A program made the position numbers and the translations under genes. Under the pieces are notes generated by a model, which saw only the letters and a list, made by a program, of their open reading frames with translations, searched no databases and was not told where the DNA came from. Of a stretch of 64,000 nt of DNA, positions 1 to 9,468 are shown in pieces (positions within the stretch are counted from its first letter, which is position 1; each line of letters opens with the position of its first letter). The stretch is taken from contig NZ_JBHSKT010000007.1 in NCBI RefSeq assembly GCF_042657365.1, positions 124,001 to 188,000 on the forward strand. Direction: 5' to 3'. The stretch is from Adhaeribacter_A terreus. Lineage in GTDB: Bacteria; Bacteroidota; Bacteroidia; Cytophagales; Hymenobacteraceae.

Positions 1-91
1 AAAGGTTGCCCAGCTTCTTGGTTAAAGCTGCATGCAAAGCCGGTTTTATCCAGTAAAAGGACGCCGGCTGTAACTGTAATGGGATAATCAT
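1..91 (-). CDS. possible N-terminal fragment of a gene running off the left edge
   Basis: An open frame starts with ATG at 91 and runs leftward to the window edge without a stop (about 30 residues, beginning MIIPLQLQP). The composition looks protein-like and no other gene uses this stretch. I do not recognise the family; it is too short to assign. It could equally be a chance frame. Confidence 0.3.
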   Translation of the reverse strand, partial: MIIPLQLQPASFYWIKPALHAALTKKLGNL

Positions 92-480
92 TTTGTTGTT
101 GGAAAAAATTGAAGGAATGGAACGGAATTACGGCAACTGTAAAAATTATAGCGTACGTGGGTGTATGTTAGTGATTTACAAGGATTAATGTTAGGAAATT
201 TACTTCCTTTAATCGCAAAAGTGAAACAGGTGTGTATGAACAGGCCTTTTGTATCCATGAACACGGGTTATTTAAAAACACACGTGCGTAATTCTTTGTT
301 TTTGAATATTGTCAGCATTTATTCCGGAAAAATTAAAGCCTGAAAATGACTAAGGATAAGATGTTTATGAGGATGTTACTAAGTTCTTCATGGCTACTTT
401 TCTGAATCGTAATGGTGATTCTTTAGAGAAGTAAGCTGAATCCGAAAGTTCCATTAGAATGAAAACAAGCAGTAGTATAA

Positions 481-550
481 AAAACGCTATGGTTTTCTGC
501 CTGAAAACTGGTGATACTTAAAAACGCTAGCACTTTTATTTGAAAAACTG
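481..550 (+). repeat. two D30 elements, 481-510 and 521-550, + orientation
   Basis: Cores CGCTATGG (485-492) and CGCTAGCA (525-532), each preceded by AAAA and followed after exactly 15 nt by CTG. The starts are 40 bp apart. Confidence 0.8.
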
Positions 551-559
551 CTTACCGCC

Positions 560-629
560 AACGAGGTCCTTCAGCGCTAAGCGCGCAAGCTTCGCGCTCC
601 CGCGCTCACTTGTGCTCAGGATGACAGAA
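560..629. repeat. GTCATCCTGA...AAGGACCT repeat with GC-rich hairpin insert
   Basis: Read on the minus strand it begins TGTCATCCTGAGC and ends AAGGACCTCG. Between the two conserved ends lies a GC-rich stretch of GCGC words able to fold on itself. Shorter relatives lie at 13324-13353 and inside 53180-53327. Confidence 0.6.
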
Positions 630-633
630 CGTG

Positions 634-694
634 AAAACGCTATGCTTTCAGGTCTCAAAAGTCAAAAACGGTATGCTTTCAGGCTTCAAAAGTC
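634..694 (+). repeat. tandem pair of D30 elements, 634-663 and 665-694, + orientation
   Basis: Cores CGCTATGC (638-645) and CGGTATGC (669-676), each followed after 15 nt by GTC. Head-to-tail with a 31-bp period. The 15-nt segments are nearly identical (TTTCAGG..TCAAAA). Confidence 0.9.
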
Positions 695-710
695 GGGTGC
701 TGTTAAACAA

Positions 711-739
711 AAAAAAAGCAGGCCAAAGACCTGCTTTTT
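711..739 (-). terminator. rho-independent terminator of the 779-5266 gene
   Basis: Stem AAAAAGCAGG / CCTGCTTTTT with a 7-nt loop. It gives a T-run on the minus strand about 40 nt beyond the stop codon. Confidence 0.8.
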
Positions 740-778
740 AGTAAGCTTCCAGCAATTGCTGGCTCAGACTCTCACCTT

Positions 779-3700
779 TTAATGAATGATCAGTTTGCGG
801 GTAGCGCTGTTGGCAGAACCGGTAATTTTCAGTACATAAATACCTTTGGCCAGATCTGTTAATTGCAGTTGCGCATTGCCTGCTGCTGAAGTTTGTTTCC
901 GGATGGTTTTACCGGTCAGGTCCGTAATTTCAAGCGTGTACTTTTGAGCCGAAGCCGGTAAGTGCAGGTTGAATATTCCGGAAGAAGGGTTTGGATAAAC
1001 GACCACCAGATCTTGCAGCGAATTTTCTTTCGTGCCGTTGGTAGGGTTGCCCGATACGCGTACGTTGTCTATTAAATTGGCAGTGCCGTTTCCATTATCG
1101 TAAGCTTCTTTCACGCTGCTTTCCAGGCCAATTTGCATAATGCCCTGGCTGATGAAAGCGGTAAGCGGAATTTTAACGTGCTGCCATACGGCTGTGCCCC
1201 CTCCAAACGGCGGCCGATACGTAGTGCCAGCCTGGTTTCCGTTTACCGTTACCCGGAAGTTGGTATTGGCGTTCGAATCTTTAAACAGTTGTTTCAGGTC
1301 AAATTCCAGCCACATAGAATCGGTAGGCAGGTAACCCGTTGGGGTAACGCAGAAGTAAACGGCGGCAAAATTTTCCGGATTCTCGGCCCATGGGTCAAGT
1401 GTGCCAGTTGGTACTATCCAGGTAGAATCGGCCAAACCATCCATGATCATGCCTTTGCTGCCCGTGCCAAAACTGGCGCCAGCTCCATCGGTTATAGCCG
1501 AAAGGGTTTTGGTGCGCAATTGCATACCGTTTAAACTGCTTGCGGCACTTTCAAAATCTAAATCTAAAGGCAGGTTAGTATAAAGGGCATTGTTCAGGTA
1601 ATAAACCAGCGTGTCGTTGGAGTGGTCAGGATCGTTGGTTGCTCCGGAAATTACTTTTATCTCGTGGTTTCCAAAGGCTGTTAAATTGGCTCCCACCGGG
1701 AAGGTAAAATTGGTTCTGGCACCTGCGGCAATTGGTCCGGCAAACGTAGCTGAAACCGGTGTGCCGCCATTTACCTGAAACTGCATATTCACGTTCGAGA
1801 CCGGAGTGCTGCCAAGGTTTTCGAGTTCTACTTCTACTTTTTCGTTCGCGCTATAATTGCAGTATGTAGTAAGCGGAATAAATCTGGTTACTGCCAGGTT
1901 GTTGGTATTATTTACGATCTGCACATCATCGAAAGCAAAACCCTCGTCCTGGCCCCAGCTGTTAGCTCCAAAGGCGATCCGGATCTTTACAGAAGGTTTG
2001 CCAGCCATGCCGTCGAGTTTGTGTTTTACCGTAACCCAGCCGTTGCTGCCTTTATCGGCGATTGTTCCGGTCCAGCCGCGTGCCATATAATTGGTCTGGC
2101 CACCCGGTTGCGCATAGATCGAAGAATCGTTGTACCAGTTCAGCGCATCGCCCATTTCGCCTACATTCTGCCAGGTCAGGCCACCGTCTATGGAAGTTTG
2201 CAGCACCGCGCCATCTATATTGGTTTGGGCATTCCACCAAACTTTCATTTCTATATCCGGGTCGCCGGTTAAGGCCGAAAAATTGAAGCAAGGACTCATT
2301 ACATAAGAATCTTCGTTGGCATTATACTCTCCGGTCAGGTTGGTTACCCAGGAACTGGTGCCGGAAGCTGCGGAATTGATAATGGTTTTTGACGGTGTTC
2401 CCAAAGCCCAGGAGCTGTTGTTGCCACCCGCTATCCAGCCGCCGCTTCCTATATCGAAATTCTGGTAATATGGCAGCGAAGCAATAATTGGCTGGTTAAA
2501 AGTGGTGCTTTGTGCATAATTATTGGTCGTGTCCGGGTCGCCCATCGGCATTGCAGAAACTACCACGTTGTGTGCTCCCGGAATACTGAAATCAGCTTTG
2601 GTACTGAAACAGAATTGCGCCGTACCACCGGAAGGAATAAAGCCCATGAACATTTCGGTAACGGCAGGCGCATTATTTACCTGGTAAGTTACCGGGAAGA
2701 AGCTTTGCGTTGAGGTACCTACGTTCATCAGGGTTACGCAAACGTCTGAAGTTGGTGATAAGCCGCAGCCCGGGTTCGGTAATTGTACGGCAAGCACTTC
2801 CATGTCGGTAGGAGAAAGGTCATAGATCCGCAAGTCATCTAGCGCAATATCGCCGGCCGGGCCGTTTCCGGTTTTCGCCTTGAACTTAAGTTTAATATTG
2901 CCGGTATAGCCCTGCAGCCTGATCAGTTTTTTGCGCCAGGCGTCTTTTTCCAGGGTTTGCTGCGGACCGGTTAAAGTAAACAGGTTGGTCCAGGTTGTTC
3001 CGTTATTGGTAGAAACCTCTATTTGGAGTTGGTTGATATCAGCGCCCGCCATGTGGTACCAGAAACTGAAGCCCGGGTTTGTTAAACCGGTAAGATCTAT
3101 ACAAGGCGTTATCAGTTCGGTGCTGTCACCTGCCGGACCTTGGATGGGCGCATAAATGTATTTACCGGTTGCATTACCAAGAGTATGGTCTATTTCCGGT
3201 CCGCTTCCCTGCCATGGCGTAGGTCCACTGGCAACTTCCCAGCTATACGGGTAGAATAAGGCATTGCTGATGGTTAAAGTCCAGCCGGCTGGTATGGTGC
3301 CCGAAGTGCCAACAATGCAGTTTTCAAAATCCTCTACGTGCGGAAATACGGAGATCGGGTTGAATATTGAAATGGTATCGGAGCGGCCGTTATTCGTCAG
3401 GAAAGTATCGCCGGGCAAAGCTGTAGTAACGGTGAAAATATAATTGCCGGTTGTGCTCAGGTTTGCAGGCGTTGGGAAAGTGTAGTTTATAGAAGCGCCT
3501 GATGCCAGAGAACCAGTAAAATTGCCAGTAACAGGGCTGTTGCTACCGATCTGGTAAGAAACCGGGATATTCGTCTGGGTTGCGCTGCCATAATTTTTGA
3601 TCGTAACCGTTACGTTTTCCTGAGCGCTGGCTCCGCAGTTACCGGCTACCGGTGCAATAAGCGCGGTAATGCCTACATCGTTGGCCGGATTTTCATAGAT

Positions 3701-5266
3701 CTGCACATCGTCGAAAGCAAAGCCGTTGTCGGTTAAAAAGTTATTGTCGGTTGTAAATGCGATCCGCAGTTTTACGTTAGACTGGCCGCCTAAACCGTCG
3801 AGCAGGTGTTTTACAGTTACCCAGCCATTGCTACCGGTGTTTATAAAGTTCATATCAGAACCAGACCAACCCTGCGGCTGACCACCGGGAAAAGAACTTA
3901 TAGTATCTGCGTTGTACCAGTTATCGGGGTCGCGGAAATTGCCTACCCGTTGCCAGGTTTGCCCGTTATCAAGCGAAGATTGCAAAACCGCTCCGGCTGT
4001 GCCATCTACGGCATTCCACCACACTTTCATGGTAAGTAATGGGGAAGTAAGGCTGCTCATGTTGAAACACGGACCTAATACCTGCGAATGTTCTCCGGAA
4101 TTATAGTTGCCGTTAAGGCTGGTAACCCAGGAATTGGTGCCGGACGCAGCAGAATTGATCGTAGATTTTGCAGGTGTTCCCAGCTCCCACGAACTTTTTA
4201 CGCCGCTTGCAATCCAGCCGCCGTTGCCGCTCTCAAAATTCTGAAAATATGGGTAGGTGGTAATGGTTGGAATGGCGTTTATAATGGTTTCAACAGTATC
4301 GTTCGCGCGGTCGCCATCTGTTGGCAGGTTGGTATAAACCACTAGCTTATAGGTGCCCGGAGTAGCTAAATTCACTTTTGTATTAAAAGTGTAAAGCAAA
4401 ACATCTTCGGAAGCCATGCTGGAAGTGAGCACTTCGGTTACGGGCGGGTTATTGCCTAAACGGTACGTTATCGGAATTGAATTCTGCGACAACAGGCCAA
4501 AGTTCTTTATCATGACCGATACGCTTTCCTGGTTTGTTAATTCGCATTTGGAGCCAGGGCTTGTAACCGATAAAATGCCGGCATCGTGATTCGGGGTTTC
4601 GTAGATCTGCACATCGTCGAAGCCAAAGCCATCGTCTTCATAATATAGATCTGAAGCGAATGCAATTCTTAAACGAACGGAAGCCTGCCCGCCTAAACCG
4701 TTAAGTTTGTGCTTGGCCGTAACCCAGCCGCCGCTGCCAGTGCCCGGAGTAGAACCAATGCGGCCGGACCAGCCCTGGTTGTTAAAAACAGGTGGCTGAC
4801 TGCCCGGAACGGAAGCAATGCTGTTGAAATTGTACCAGTTATACGGATCACCATAATCGCCTACGCGTTGCCAGGTTACACCACCGTCTATAGATGATTG
4901 CAATACTGTTCCATCGCCGTTGGCCTCACTGTTCCACCAGATCTTCATTTCAATTACGGGTGCAATCATATTCGAGAAGTTGAAGCAGGGGCTGACCACG
5001 TACGAATTTTCGCTGGAATTATTCGATCCGGTCAGGCTCGTCATCCAGGAATTGGAATCGGAGGCGGTATAATTCATGTAAAGTTTGCCGGTGGGGTAAC
5101 CGAGCGCCCAGGAAGAATTTGTGCCCCCGCTGGTCCAGCCGCCGGGGCCGGTTGCAAAATGCTCTACATAGGGGTACGAAGTAATAGAAGTGCTACAAGC
5201 CGGAGCCTGGCTCTGCGCGAACCGGGCTCCAAAGAGGAGCAGCAGGAGTAAACAGTACTTTCTCAT
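779..5266 (-). CDS. large T9SS-secreted multidomain surface protein (MAM-like and CARDB-like modules)
   Basis: A 1495-residue exported protein. A signal peptide (residues 1-20) precedes alternating modules. Concanavalin/MAM-like units starting with a YPY..(H/N)F....GGW motif and ending FDDVQI lie near 27-225, 331-527 and 927-1117, with a more classical MAM unit near 636-815. CARDB-like Ig-fold units lie near 226-330, 528-635, 816-926 and 1118-1228. A further beta-rich domain precedes the C-terminal type A sorting domain (about 1415-1495, VVVYPNPSSG...KGIYVLKI). The sorting domain implies export by the Por machinery and anchoring or release at the cell surface. Substrate or partner is unknown. 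It is the most diverged member of the five-gene family up to 18.7 kb, with twice the module count of the shortest one. Adhesion is plausible but not shown. Confidence 0.85.
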   Translation of the reverse strand: MRKYCLLLLLLFGARFAQSQAPACSTSITSYPYVEHFATGPGGWTSGGTNSSWALGYPTGKLYMNYTASDSNSWMTSLTGSNNSSENSYVVSPCFNFSNMIAPVIEMKIWWNSEANGDGTVLQSSIDGGVTWQRVGDYGDPYNWYNFNSIASVPGSQPPVFNNQGWSGRIGSTPGTGSGGWVTAKHKLNGLGGQASVRLRIAFASDLYYEDDGFGFDDVQIYETPNHDAGILSVTSPGSKCELTNQESVSVMIKNFGLLSQNSIPITYRLGNNPPVTEVLTSSMASEDVLLYTFNTKVNLATPGTYKLVVYTNLPTDGDRANDTVETIINAIPTITTYPYFQNFESGNGGWIASGVKSSWELGTPAKSTINSAASGTNSWVTSLNGNYNSGEHSQVLGPCFNMSSLTSPLLTMKVWWNAVDGTAGAVLQSSLDNGQTWQRVGNFRDPDNWYNADTISSFPGGQPQGWSGSDMNFINTGSNGWVTVKHLLDGLGGQSNVKLRIAFTTDNNFLTDNGFAFDDVQIYENPANDVGITALIAPVAGNCGASAQENVTVTIKNYGSATQTNIPVSYQIGSNSPVTGNFTGSLASGASINYTFPTPANLSTTGNYIFTVTTALPGDTFLTNNGRSDTISIFNPISVFPHVEDFENCIVGTSGTIPAGWTLTISNALFYPYSWEVASGPTPWQGSGPEIDHTLGNATGKYIYAPIQGPAGDSTELITPCIDLTGLTNPGFSFWYHMAGADINQLQIEVSTNNGTTWTNLFTLTGPQQTLEKDAWRKKLIRLQGYTGNIKLKFKAKTGNGPAGDIALDDLRIYDLSPTDMEVLAVQLPNPGCGLSPTSDVCVTLMNVGTSTQSFFPVTYQVNNAPAVTEMFMGFIPSGGTAQFCFSTKADFSIPGAHNVVVSAMPMGDPDTTNNYAQSTTFNQPIIASLPYYQNFDIGSGGWIAGGNNSSWALGTPSKTIINSAASGTSSWVTNLTGEYNANEDSYVMSPCFNFSALTGDPDIEMKVWWNAQTNIDGAVLQTSIDGGLTWQNVGEMGDALNWYNDSSIYAQPGGQTNYMARGWTGTIADKGSNGWVTVKHKLDGMAGKPSVKIRIAFGANSWGQDEGFAFDDVQIVNNTNNLAVTRFIPLTTYCNYSANEKVEVELENLGSTPVSNVNMQFQVNGGTPVSATFAGPIAAGARTNFTFPVGANLTAFGNHEIKVISGATNDPDHSNDTLVYYLNNALYTNLPLDLDFESAASSLNGMQLRTKTLSAITDGAGASFGTGSKGMIMDGLADSTWIVPTGTLDPWAENPENFAAVYFCVTPTGYLPTDSMWLEFDLKQLFKDSNANTNFRVTVNGNQAGTTYRPPFGGGTAVWQHVKIPLTAFISQGIMQIGLESSVKEAYDNGNGTANLIDNVRVSGNPTNGTKENSLQDLVVVYPNPSSGIFNLHLPASAQKYTLEITDLTGKTIRKQTSAAGNAQLQLTDLAKGIYVLKITGSANSATRKLIIH

Positions 5267-5333
5267 AAAAACTTATTAGTGAATTGGTTGTTAAGTGGCT
5301 GAAATCACCAGAAGAGAACCGGAAAATTAACCC

Positions 5334-5363
5334 GACTTTTTGATGCGCAAACCATACCGTTTC
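5334..5363 (-). repeat. D30 element, - orientation
   Basis: GAC (5334-5336), 15 nt, then core CCATACCG (5352-5359). It lies in the intergenic region between the diverging 779-5266 and AraC genes. Confidence 0.8.
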
Positions 5364-5511
5364 CGAATCTTTTAACTGGTTAATTTTATATTTATCCTTC
5401 TAATAATTTAATCTCAAAACAACAGCTTCTTTTATGGATTGTGCTTGTAGAATCCTGCCTTTTTAGATAATAAAAGTGACCGGATTCACCGGTAGTATAT
5501 TGATTATTATA

Positions 5512-5519
5512 TATTTTTG
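5512..5519 (+). promoter_or_regulatory. possible -7 box for the AraC-type gene
   Basis: TATTTTTG fits the Bacteroidota TAnnTTTG -7 consensus and sits 25 nt before the ATG at 5545. No clear -33 TTTG at the usual distance. Confidence 0.35.
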
Positions 5520-5544
5520 CATTGTTATTATTGCGCCTGTATTA

Positions 5545-6480
5545 ATGGAAAATGCCACTTTTTCGAAAATAGGAAAACTCGCTTACGACCGTAGTTGCGA
5601 CGTATTTCATATGGATACTCAGAACAATAAGAGCGACTTTTCGGATCTTGCGCCCAATAGTCTTATCAGTTCTTGTTTTTCGGCATTTGAAGCCGAGATC
5701 CGCCCGATGGTGGGGCTAGGAGTAAAGTATGTTTCGGAAGGAAAGGAAACCTATTGGCTGAAAGGGAAAAAGCATGAAGTTACCCGGGGAAAATATCTAC
5801 TGGTGAACGAATCGGAACCCCGGTTAGATGTAAATATTAAAGGTGCAGAAACCTGGGGCATGTGTGCCAATATAGAGCCGGAAATACTGAACGATCTGAT
5901 CTGGCAAGTGCTGCACCCGAATAAGCTGGATGAAATAAAAAATGTACAGCAGTATTTATTATCGCCGGAACTGCTGGTGCGCCAGGCAAACGCAAGCAAT
6001 GCCCTTCAGCAACTTCTGAACCGGATGATCAGGTTGGTAACTTTGCACCCAAACGAAAACCCGACTATTGAACTGATCTATGAACTGGCGTCTTTGCTGG
6101 TGCTTGAAAATCTGGAAATGATAAGCTCTTATTACAAGCTGGAAGTGACTAAACGCAGTACCCGCCAGGAATTATTTCAGCGCTTGCTGCAGGGCAAAGA
6201 AATTCTGGACGATAGTGTTTTTAGTGAAGTTAATATCGGGCAGGTGGCAGGTGAGTGTTGCTTGTCCGAGTTCCGGTTTTTCCGCTTATTCAAGCAATGC
6301 TTTGGCGTGAGCCCGTATAATTATCTTTACCGGCGGCGCATAGAAAAGGGAATAGCGCTGAAAAACCAAAACCTGAGCTGGAGCGAAATTGCCTACCAGT
6401 TGAATTTTACCGATCTGGCTGCTTTCAGCAAAGGTTTTAAAAAAATTACCGGCGTTTCTCCTACCCAATACGTGCTTTGA
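5545..6480 (+). CDS. AraC-family transcriptional regulator
   Basis: A 311-residue protein (start MENATFSKIG). The N-terminal two thirds are an unassigned sensor part. The last 95 or so residues form the double helix-turn-helix DNA-binding domain, with first helix pair around IGQVAGECCLSEFRFFRLFK and the family signature GVSPYNYLYRRRIE, then LSWSEIAYQLNF....FSKGFKKITGVSPTQY. An upstream in-frame start at 5476 would add 23 hydrophobic residues. The ATG at 5545 is preferred because a -7-like box sits just before it and the upstream part has no family likeness. It is the only + strand gene in the first 19 kb, embedded between T9SS-secreted paralogues on the other strand. Control of those genes is plausible from position only. 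Confidence 0.85.
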   Translation: MENATFSKIGKLAYDRSCDVFHMDTQNNKSDFSDLAPNSLISSCFSAFEAEIRPMVGLGVKYVSEGKETYWLKGKKHEVTRGKYLLVNESEPRLDVNIKGAETWGMCANIEPEILNDLIWQVLHPNKLDEIKNVQQYLLSPELLVRQANASNALQQLLNRMIRLVTLHPNENPTIELIYELASLLVLENLEMISSYYKLEVTKRSTRQELFQRLLQGKEILDDSVFSEVNIGQVAGECCLSEFRFFRLFKQCFGVSPYNYLYRRRIEKGIALKNQNLSWSEIAYQLNFTDLAAFSKGFKKITGVSPTQYVL

Positions 6481-6523
6481 TTTTCGAGTGAGCTGGAAGG
6501 TTTTTGCGAGTATAATACTTCGT

Positions 6524-6614
6524 GACTTTTTATGGGGAAAAGCATAGCGTTTTTGAATTCTTCCTCCCTAAACGGTACGGTTTTGACTTTTTCCTCTCCA
6601 AACCATACCGTTTT
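6524..6614 (-). repeat. three head-to-tail D30 elements (6524-6553, 6555-6584, 6585-6614), - orientation
   Basis: Cores GCATAGCG (6542-6549), CGGTACGG (6573-6580, degenerate) and CCATACCG (6603-6610). Outer units have perfect GAC plus 15-nt spacing; the middle unit begins GAA. Periods are 31 and 30 bp. Confidence 0.75.
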
Positions 6615-6631
6615 TTGAACCAGCAAATAAT

Positions 6632-6660
6632 AAAGCCCCGAATTATTTCGGGGCTTTTTT
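6632..6660. terminator. bidirectional terminator between the AraC gene and 6683-9394
   Basis: Stem AAAGCCCCGAA / TTCGGGGCTTT with short AT loop and T-runs both ways. It serves the convergent genes on both sides. Confidence 0.85.
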
Positions 6661-6682
6661 CGGGTTTATGAAAAAACTATGG

Positions 6683-9394
6683 TTATTCAATTATCAATTT
6701 GCGGGTAGCCACATTTCCTTCAGAAGCGATCTTGAGGATGTAGATACCTTTAGCCGTACCATTCAGGTTCAGTTGGGTTGAACCGGAGTTGTTGGTTACG
6801 GTTTGCTGTTTTACCAGTTTACCGGTCAAATCCATTACTTCTACAGAGAAGTTACGAGTAGTAGTTGGTACTTTCAGGTTGAACAGGCCGTTAGACGGGT
6901 TCGGGAATACCACTACGTTGCTTTGCAGGATGTTCTCTTTTATACCGGTATAATGCGTTCTGATGATTTGAACGTTATCGATCAGGTTTGCGGTGCCGTT
7001 TCCATTGTCATAAGCTTCTTTCACGCTGCTTTCCAGGCCAACCTGAATGCCGCCTTTCTGCGCGAAAGGAGTCAGATCTACGGTAATAGTATCCCAGGCA
7101 GGTGTGGTGCCCGCTGCGTAACCGCCAAATGGTGGTCTGTAAGTAGGGCCAACCTGTTTCCCGTTTACCGTGATGCGGAAATTGGTGTTTAAGTGGGTTG
7201 CCTTGTAAAGTTGTTTCAGGTTCAGGGTCATTTTAATGGAATCGTAACCAATGTTGGTTGGGCCTAAGCAAACATAAACTCCCCCGAAGTTATCTGAATT
7301 GTTATTCCATGGGTCAATAATACCTGCCGGAATTACCCATTTCGGATCGTCGATACCGTCCATGATCAGGCCTTTGCCGGTTCCGTTACCTGCGCCGGAA
7401 ATTTCGGATATGGTAGCTTTAGCATTGGTAATGGTGCGGGCCGCAGTCATGCTGGTTGGTGGCGTTTCAAAATCGAGGGTAACCGGCGTGCCGCTGAATA
7501 ATGCGTTTGTTACATTATAAACAATGTTGTTGTTCACCATTTCCGGATCTGTTCCTGCGTTATTTACAATGCGCACTTCAATAGAATGCGGGCCGGCAGC
7601 TGATAAGTCGGCGCTTTGCGTGAAGGTGAATTTTCTTGGTGAATCTGGCATTAAAGTTGGGCCGGTAGCAGGAGTAGACCAGCCGCCGCCATCTACCCGG
7701 AATTGCAGGTGATAATTGCTTACGGCAATGCTGCCCAGGTTCTCGATCATCACTTCCACTTTTTCGTTGGTGCCAAAACCGCAAACCTGGGTTAGAGGAA
7801 TGAAGGAGTTAATGGAGAGGTTGTTGGTGTTGTCGCCGATTCTTACATCATCGAAAGCAAAGCCGTCGTAAGTGGTATATGGGTCTGAGCCAAACGCCAC
7901 GCGCAGCATTACGGCCGACTGGCCGGCTAAACCGGTAAGTTTGTGTTTTACTTTTACCCAGCCGTTACTGCCCGGAGGTGTTGTGTTCCAGCCTGCGCCG
8001 CCTGACCAGCCTTGTTGCTGACCACCCGGATTTCCGTAAATAGTGCTGGAGTTATACCAGTTATTTGGCTGCCCCATTGCTCCAATAGTTTGCCAGGTAG
8101 CGCCGCCGTTTATTGAAGACTGAAGCACCGCTCCATCATAACCCGCTTCAGAAGCCCACCAAACTTTCATTTCGAAATCAGGGTCGCCGCCGGTTAAGCC
8201 CGAGAAGTTAAAGCAAGGGCCCATTACATACGAGTTTTCGCTGGTATTATAGGTACCGGTAAGGCTGGTTACCCAGGCATTTACGCCGGAAGAAGCGCCC
8301 TGAATAATTTGCTTAGCCGGAGTTCCCAATGCCCAGGAAGAACTTGCACCGCCCGAGCGCCAGCCGCCATTGCCATTTTCGAAATTCTGGCTGTAAGGGA
8401 AAGAAGAAATTACCGGTACCGAAGTAACAATAATGGTCTGTGTGTTATTGCTTGGGTCGCCATCGCCGGTTAGCATGGTGCTGGCAGAAAAGTTATAAGA
8501 ACCAGGTGTTGACAAGTTCGCTTTTTGGGTGAAGCAATACGTGTATGAAGCAAGCGGCGCAATAGTAGCCGTTACAGTTTCTACTACCGGTGCATTAGTT
8601 CCAATCTGGTAGCTAACCTGGAAGTTAGATTGCGCGGCAATACCTTTATTGGTAATGGTTACGCAAACATTTTCGGCCGCCGATAAAGCACATCCGGAAG
8701 TCGGAGAAGTAACAGTAGTTAACTGCAGGTCAAGCGAAGGCGTTTCTAAAATGGTAACATCATCGAAGGCAAAACCATCGTAATTATTCACGCTGCCATC
8801 GGAGCCAAAAGCAATACGCAAACGCACATTTGCCTGGCCTCCTAAACCGGTAAGAGCATGTTTCGCTAACACCCAGCCGCCACTGCCGCCAGGAGGAAAC
8901 GATGTAGGGCCACCGGCCCAACCTACAGACTGACCGCCAACGCGGTTATCCAGAGAGTTGTCGGTGTACCAGTTATTCGGGTCGCCAAAGGCACCAACTA
9001 CTTGCCAGGTAGCGCCGTTGTCTATAGAAGACTGCAGTACAGTTCCGTCCCAACTGAATTCAGAGTTCCAGAAAATTTTGGCCTGGAAAATTGGCTGTAC
9101 CAATGAGGTAAAGTTAAAGCACGGGCTCATTACATACGAATCTTCGCTGTTGTTGTAATTTCCGCTCAGGTTTGTTACCCAGGCATTGGGAATGGAAGCA
9201 GCCGCGCTTATGCCCGATTTAGAAGGAACGCCCAAAGCCCAGCTTGAATTTGAGCCGCCAGCGGTCCAGCTACCGGCACCGGAATCGAAGTTCTGAAAGT
9301 AGGGGAAAGTGGAAATAGTAGTTGTACAGGTCTGTGCCCAGGCCTGGCCTACCAATATCCACATAAACAGGGAAATTGGTATCAGTTTTTTCAT
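6683..9394 (-). CDS. T9SS-secreted MAM/CARDB-module protein, tandem paralogue 1
   Basis: 903 residues. Signal peptide MKKLIPISLFMWILVGQAWA, then MAM-like unit (about 21-222, ending FAFDDVTI), CARDB-like unit (about 223-330), a second MAM-like unit (about 331-535, FENGNGGWRSGG), a second CARDB-like unit, a beta-rich DFETPPTS domain, and a type A sorting domain (VVVFPNPSNGLFNLKVP...KGIYILKIAS...RKLIIE). Closest relatives are the next three genes on the same strand. The sorting domain and several core segments are almost identical at nucleotide level among them. Upstream lies a good -33/-7 promoter (9438-9468). No enzymatic motif is visible; a surface structural, adhesive or glycan-binding role is inferred from the modules. 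Confidence 0.85.
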   Translation of the reverse strand: MKKLIPISLFMWILVGQAWAQTCTTTISTFPYFQNFDSGAGSWTAGGSNSSWALGVPSKSGISAAASIPNAWVTNLSGNYNNSEDSYVMSPCFNFTSLVQPIFQAKIFWNSEFSWDGTVLQSSIDNGATWQVVGAFGDPNNWYTDNSLDNRVGGQSVGWAGGPTSFPPGGSGGWVLAKHALTGLGGQANVRLRIAFGSDGSVNNYDGFAFDDVTILETPSLDLQLTTVTSPTSGCALSAAENVCVTITNKGIAAQSNFQVSYQIGTNAPVVETVTATIAPLASYTYCFTQKANLSTPGSYNFSASTMLTGDGDPSNNTQTIIVTSVPVISSFPYSQNFENGNGGWRSGGASSSWALGTPAKQIIQGASSGVNAWVTSLTGTYNTSENSYVMGPCFNFSGLTGGDPDFEMKVWWASEAGYDGAVLQSSINGGATWQTIGAMGQPNNWYNSSTIYGNPGGQQQGWSGGAGWNTTPPGSNGWVKVKHKLTGLAGQSAVMLRVAFGSDPYTTYDGFAFDDVRIGDNTNNLSINSFIPLTQVCGFGTNEKVEVMIENLGSIAVSNYHLQFRVDGGGWSTPATGPTLMPDSPRKFTFTQSADLSAAGPHSIEVRIVNNAGTDPEMVNNNIVYNVTNALFSGTPVTLDFETPPTSMTAARTITNAKATISEISGAGNGTGKGLIMDGIDDPKWVIPAGIIDPWNNNSDNFGGVYVCLGPTNIGYDSIKMTLNLKQLYKATHLNTNFRITVNGKQVGPTYRPPFGGYAAGTTPAWDTITVDLTPFAQKGGIQVGLESSVKEAYDNGNGTANLIDNVQIIRTHYTGIKENILQSNVVVFPNPSNGLFNLKVPTTTRNFSVEVMDLTGKLVKQQTVTNNSGSTQLNLNGTAKGIYILKIASEGNVATRKLIIE

Positions 9395-9437
9395 GCGTAA
9401 TTGGTTTATAAGGTGGGATAAAGTGATGTTAGGTCGC

Positions 9438-9468
9438 TAAATTTATATATAAATATAGTATTTTCAAA
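9438..9468 (-). promoter_or_regulatory. promoter of the 6683-9394 gene
   Basis: Read on the minus strand: TTTG (9468-9465), 19 nt, then TAAATTTA (9445-9438), close to the Bacteroidota consensus TTTG-N19-TAnnTTTG. The same arrangement stands before 13472-16159 and a weaker one (TTTT-N19-TAAATTCA) before 10045-12765. Confidence 0.65.

Larger units (their letters stand above)
92..778. other. gene-poor intergenic region
   Basis: Only short frames without family resemblance occur here. The stretch holds four copies of the 30-bp D30 element in two close pairs, a GC-rich hairpin carrying the GTCATCCTGA-type repeat, and the terminator of the secreted-protein gene that ends at 779. Confidence 0.6.

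Noticed and set aside
161..343. 60-residue + strand frame
   Set aside because: No family likeness, no clear promoter, lies in AT-rich repeat-bearing DNA.
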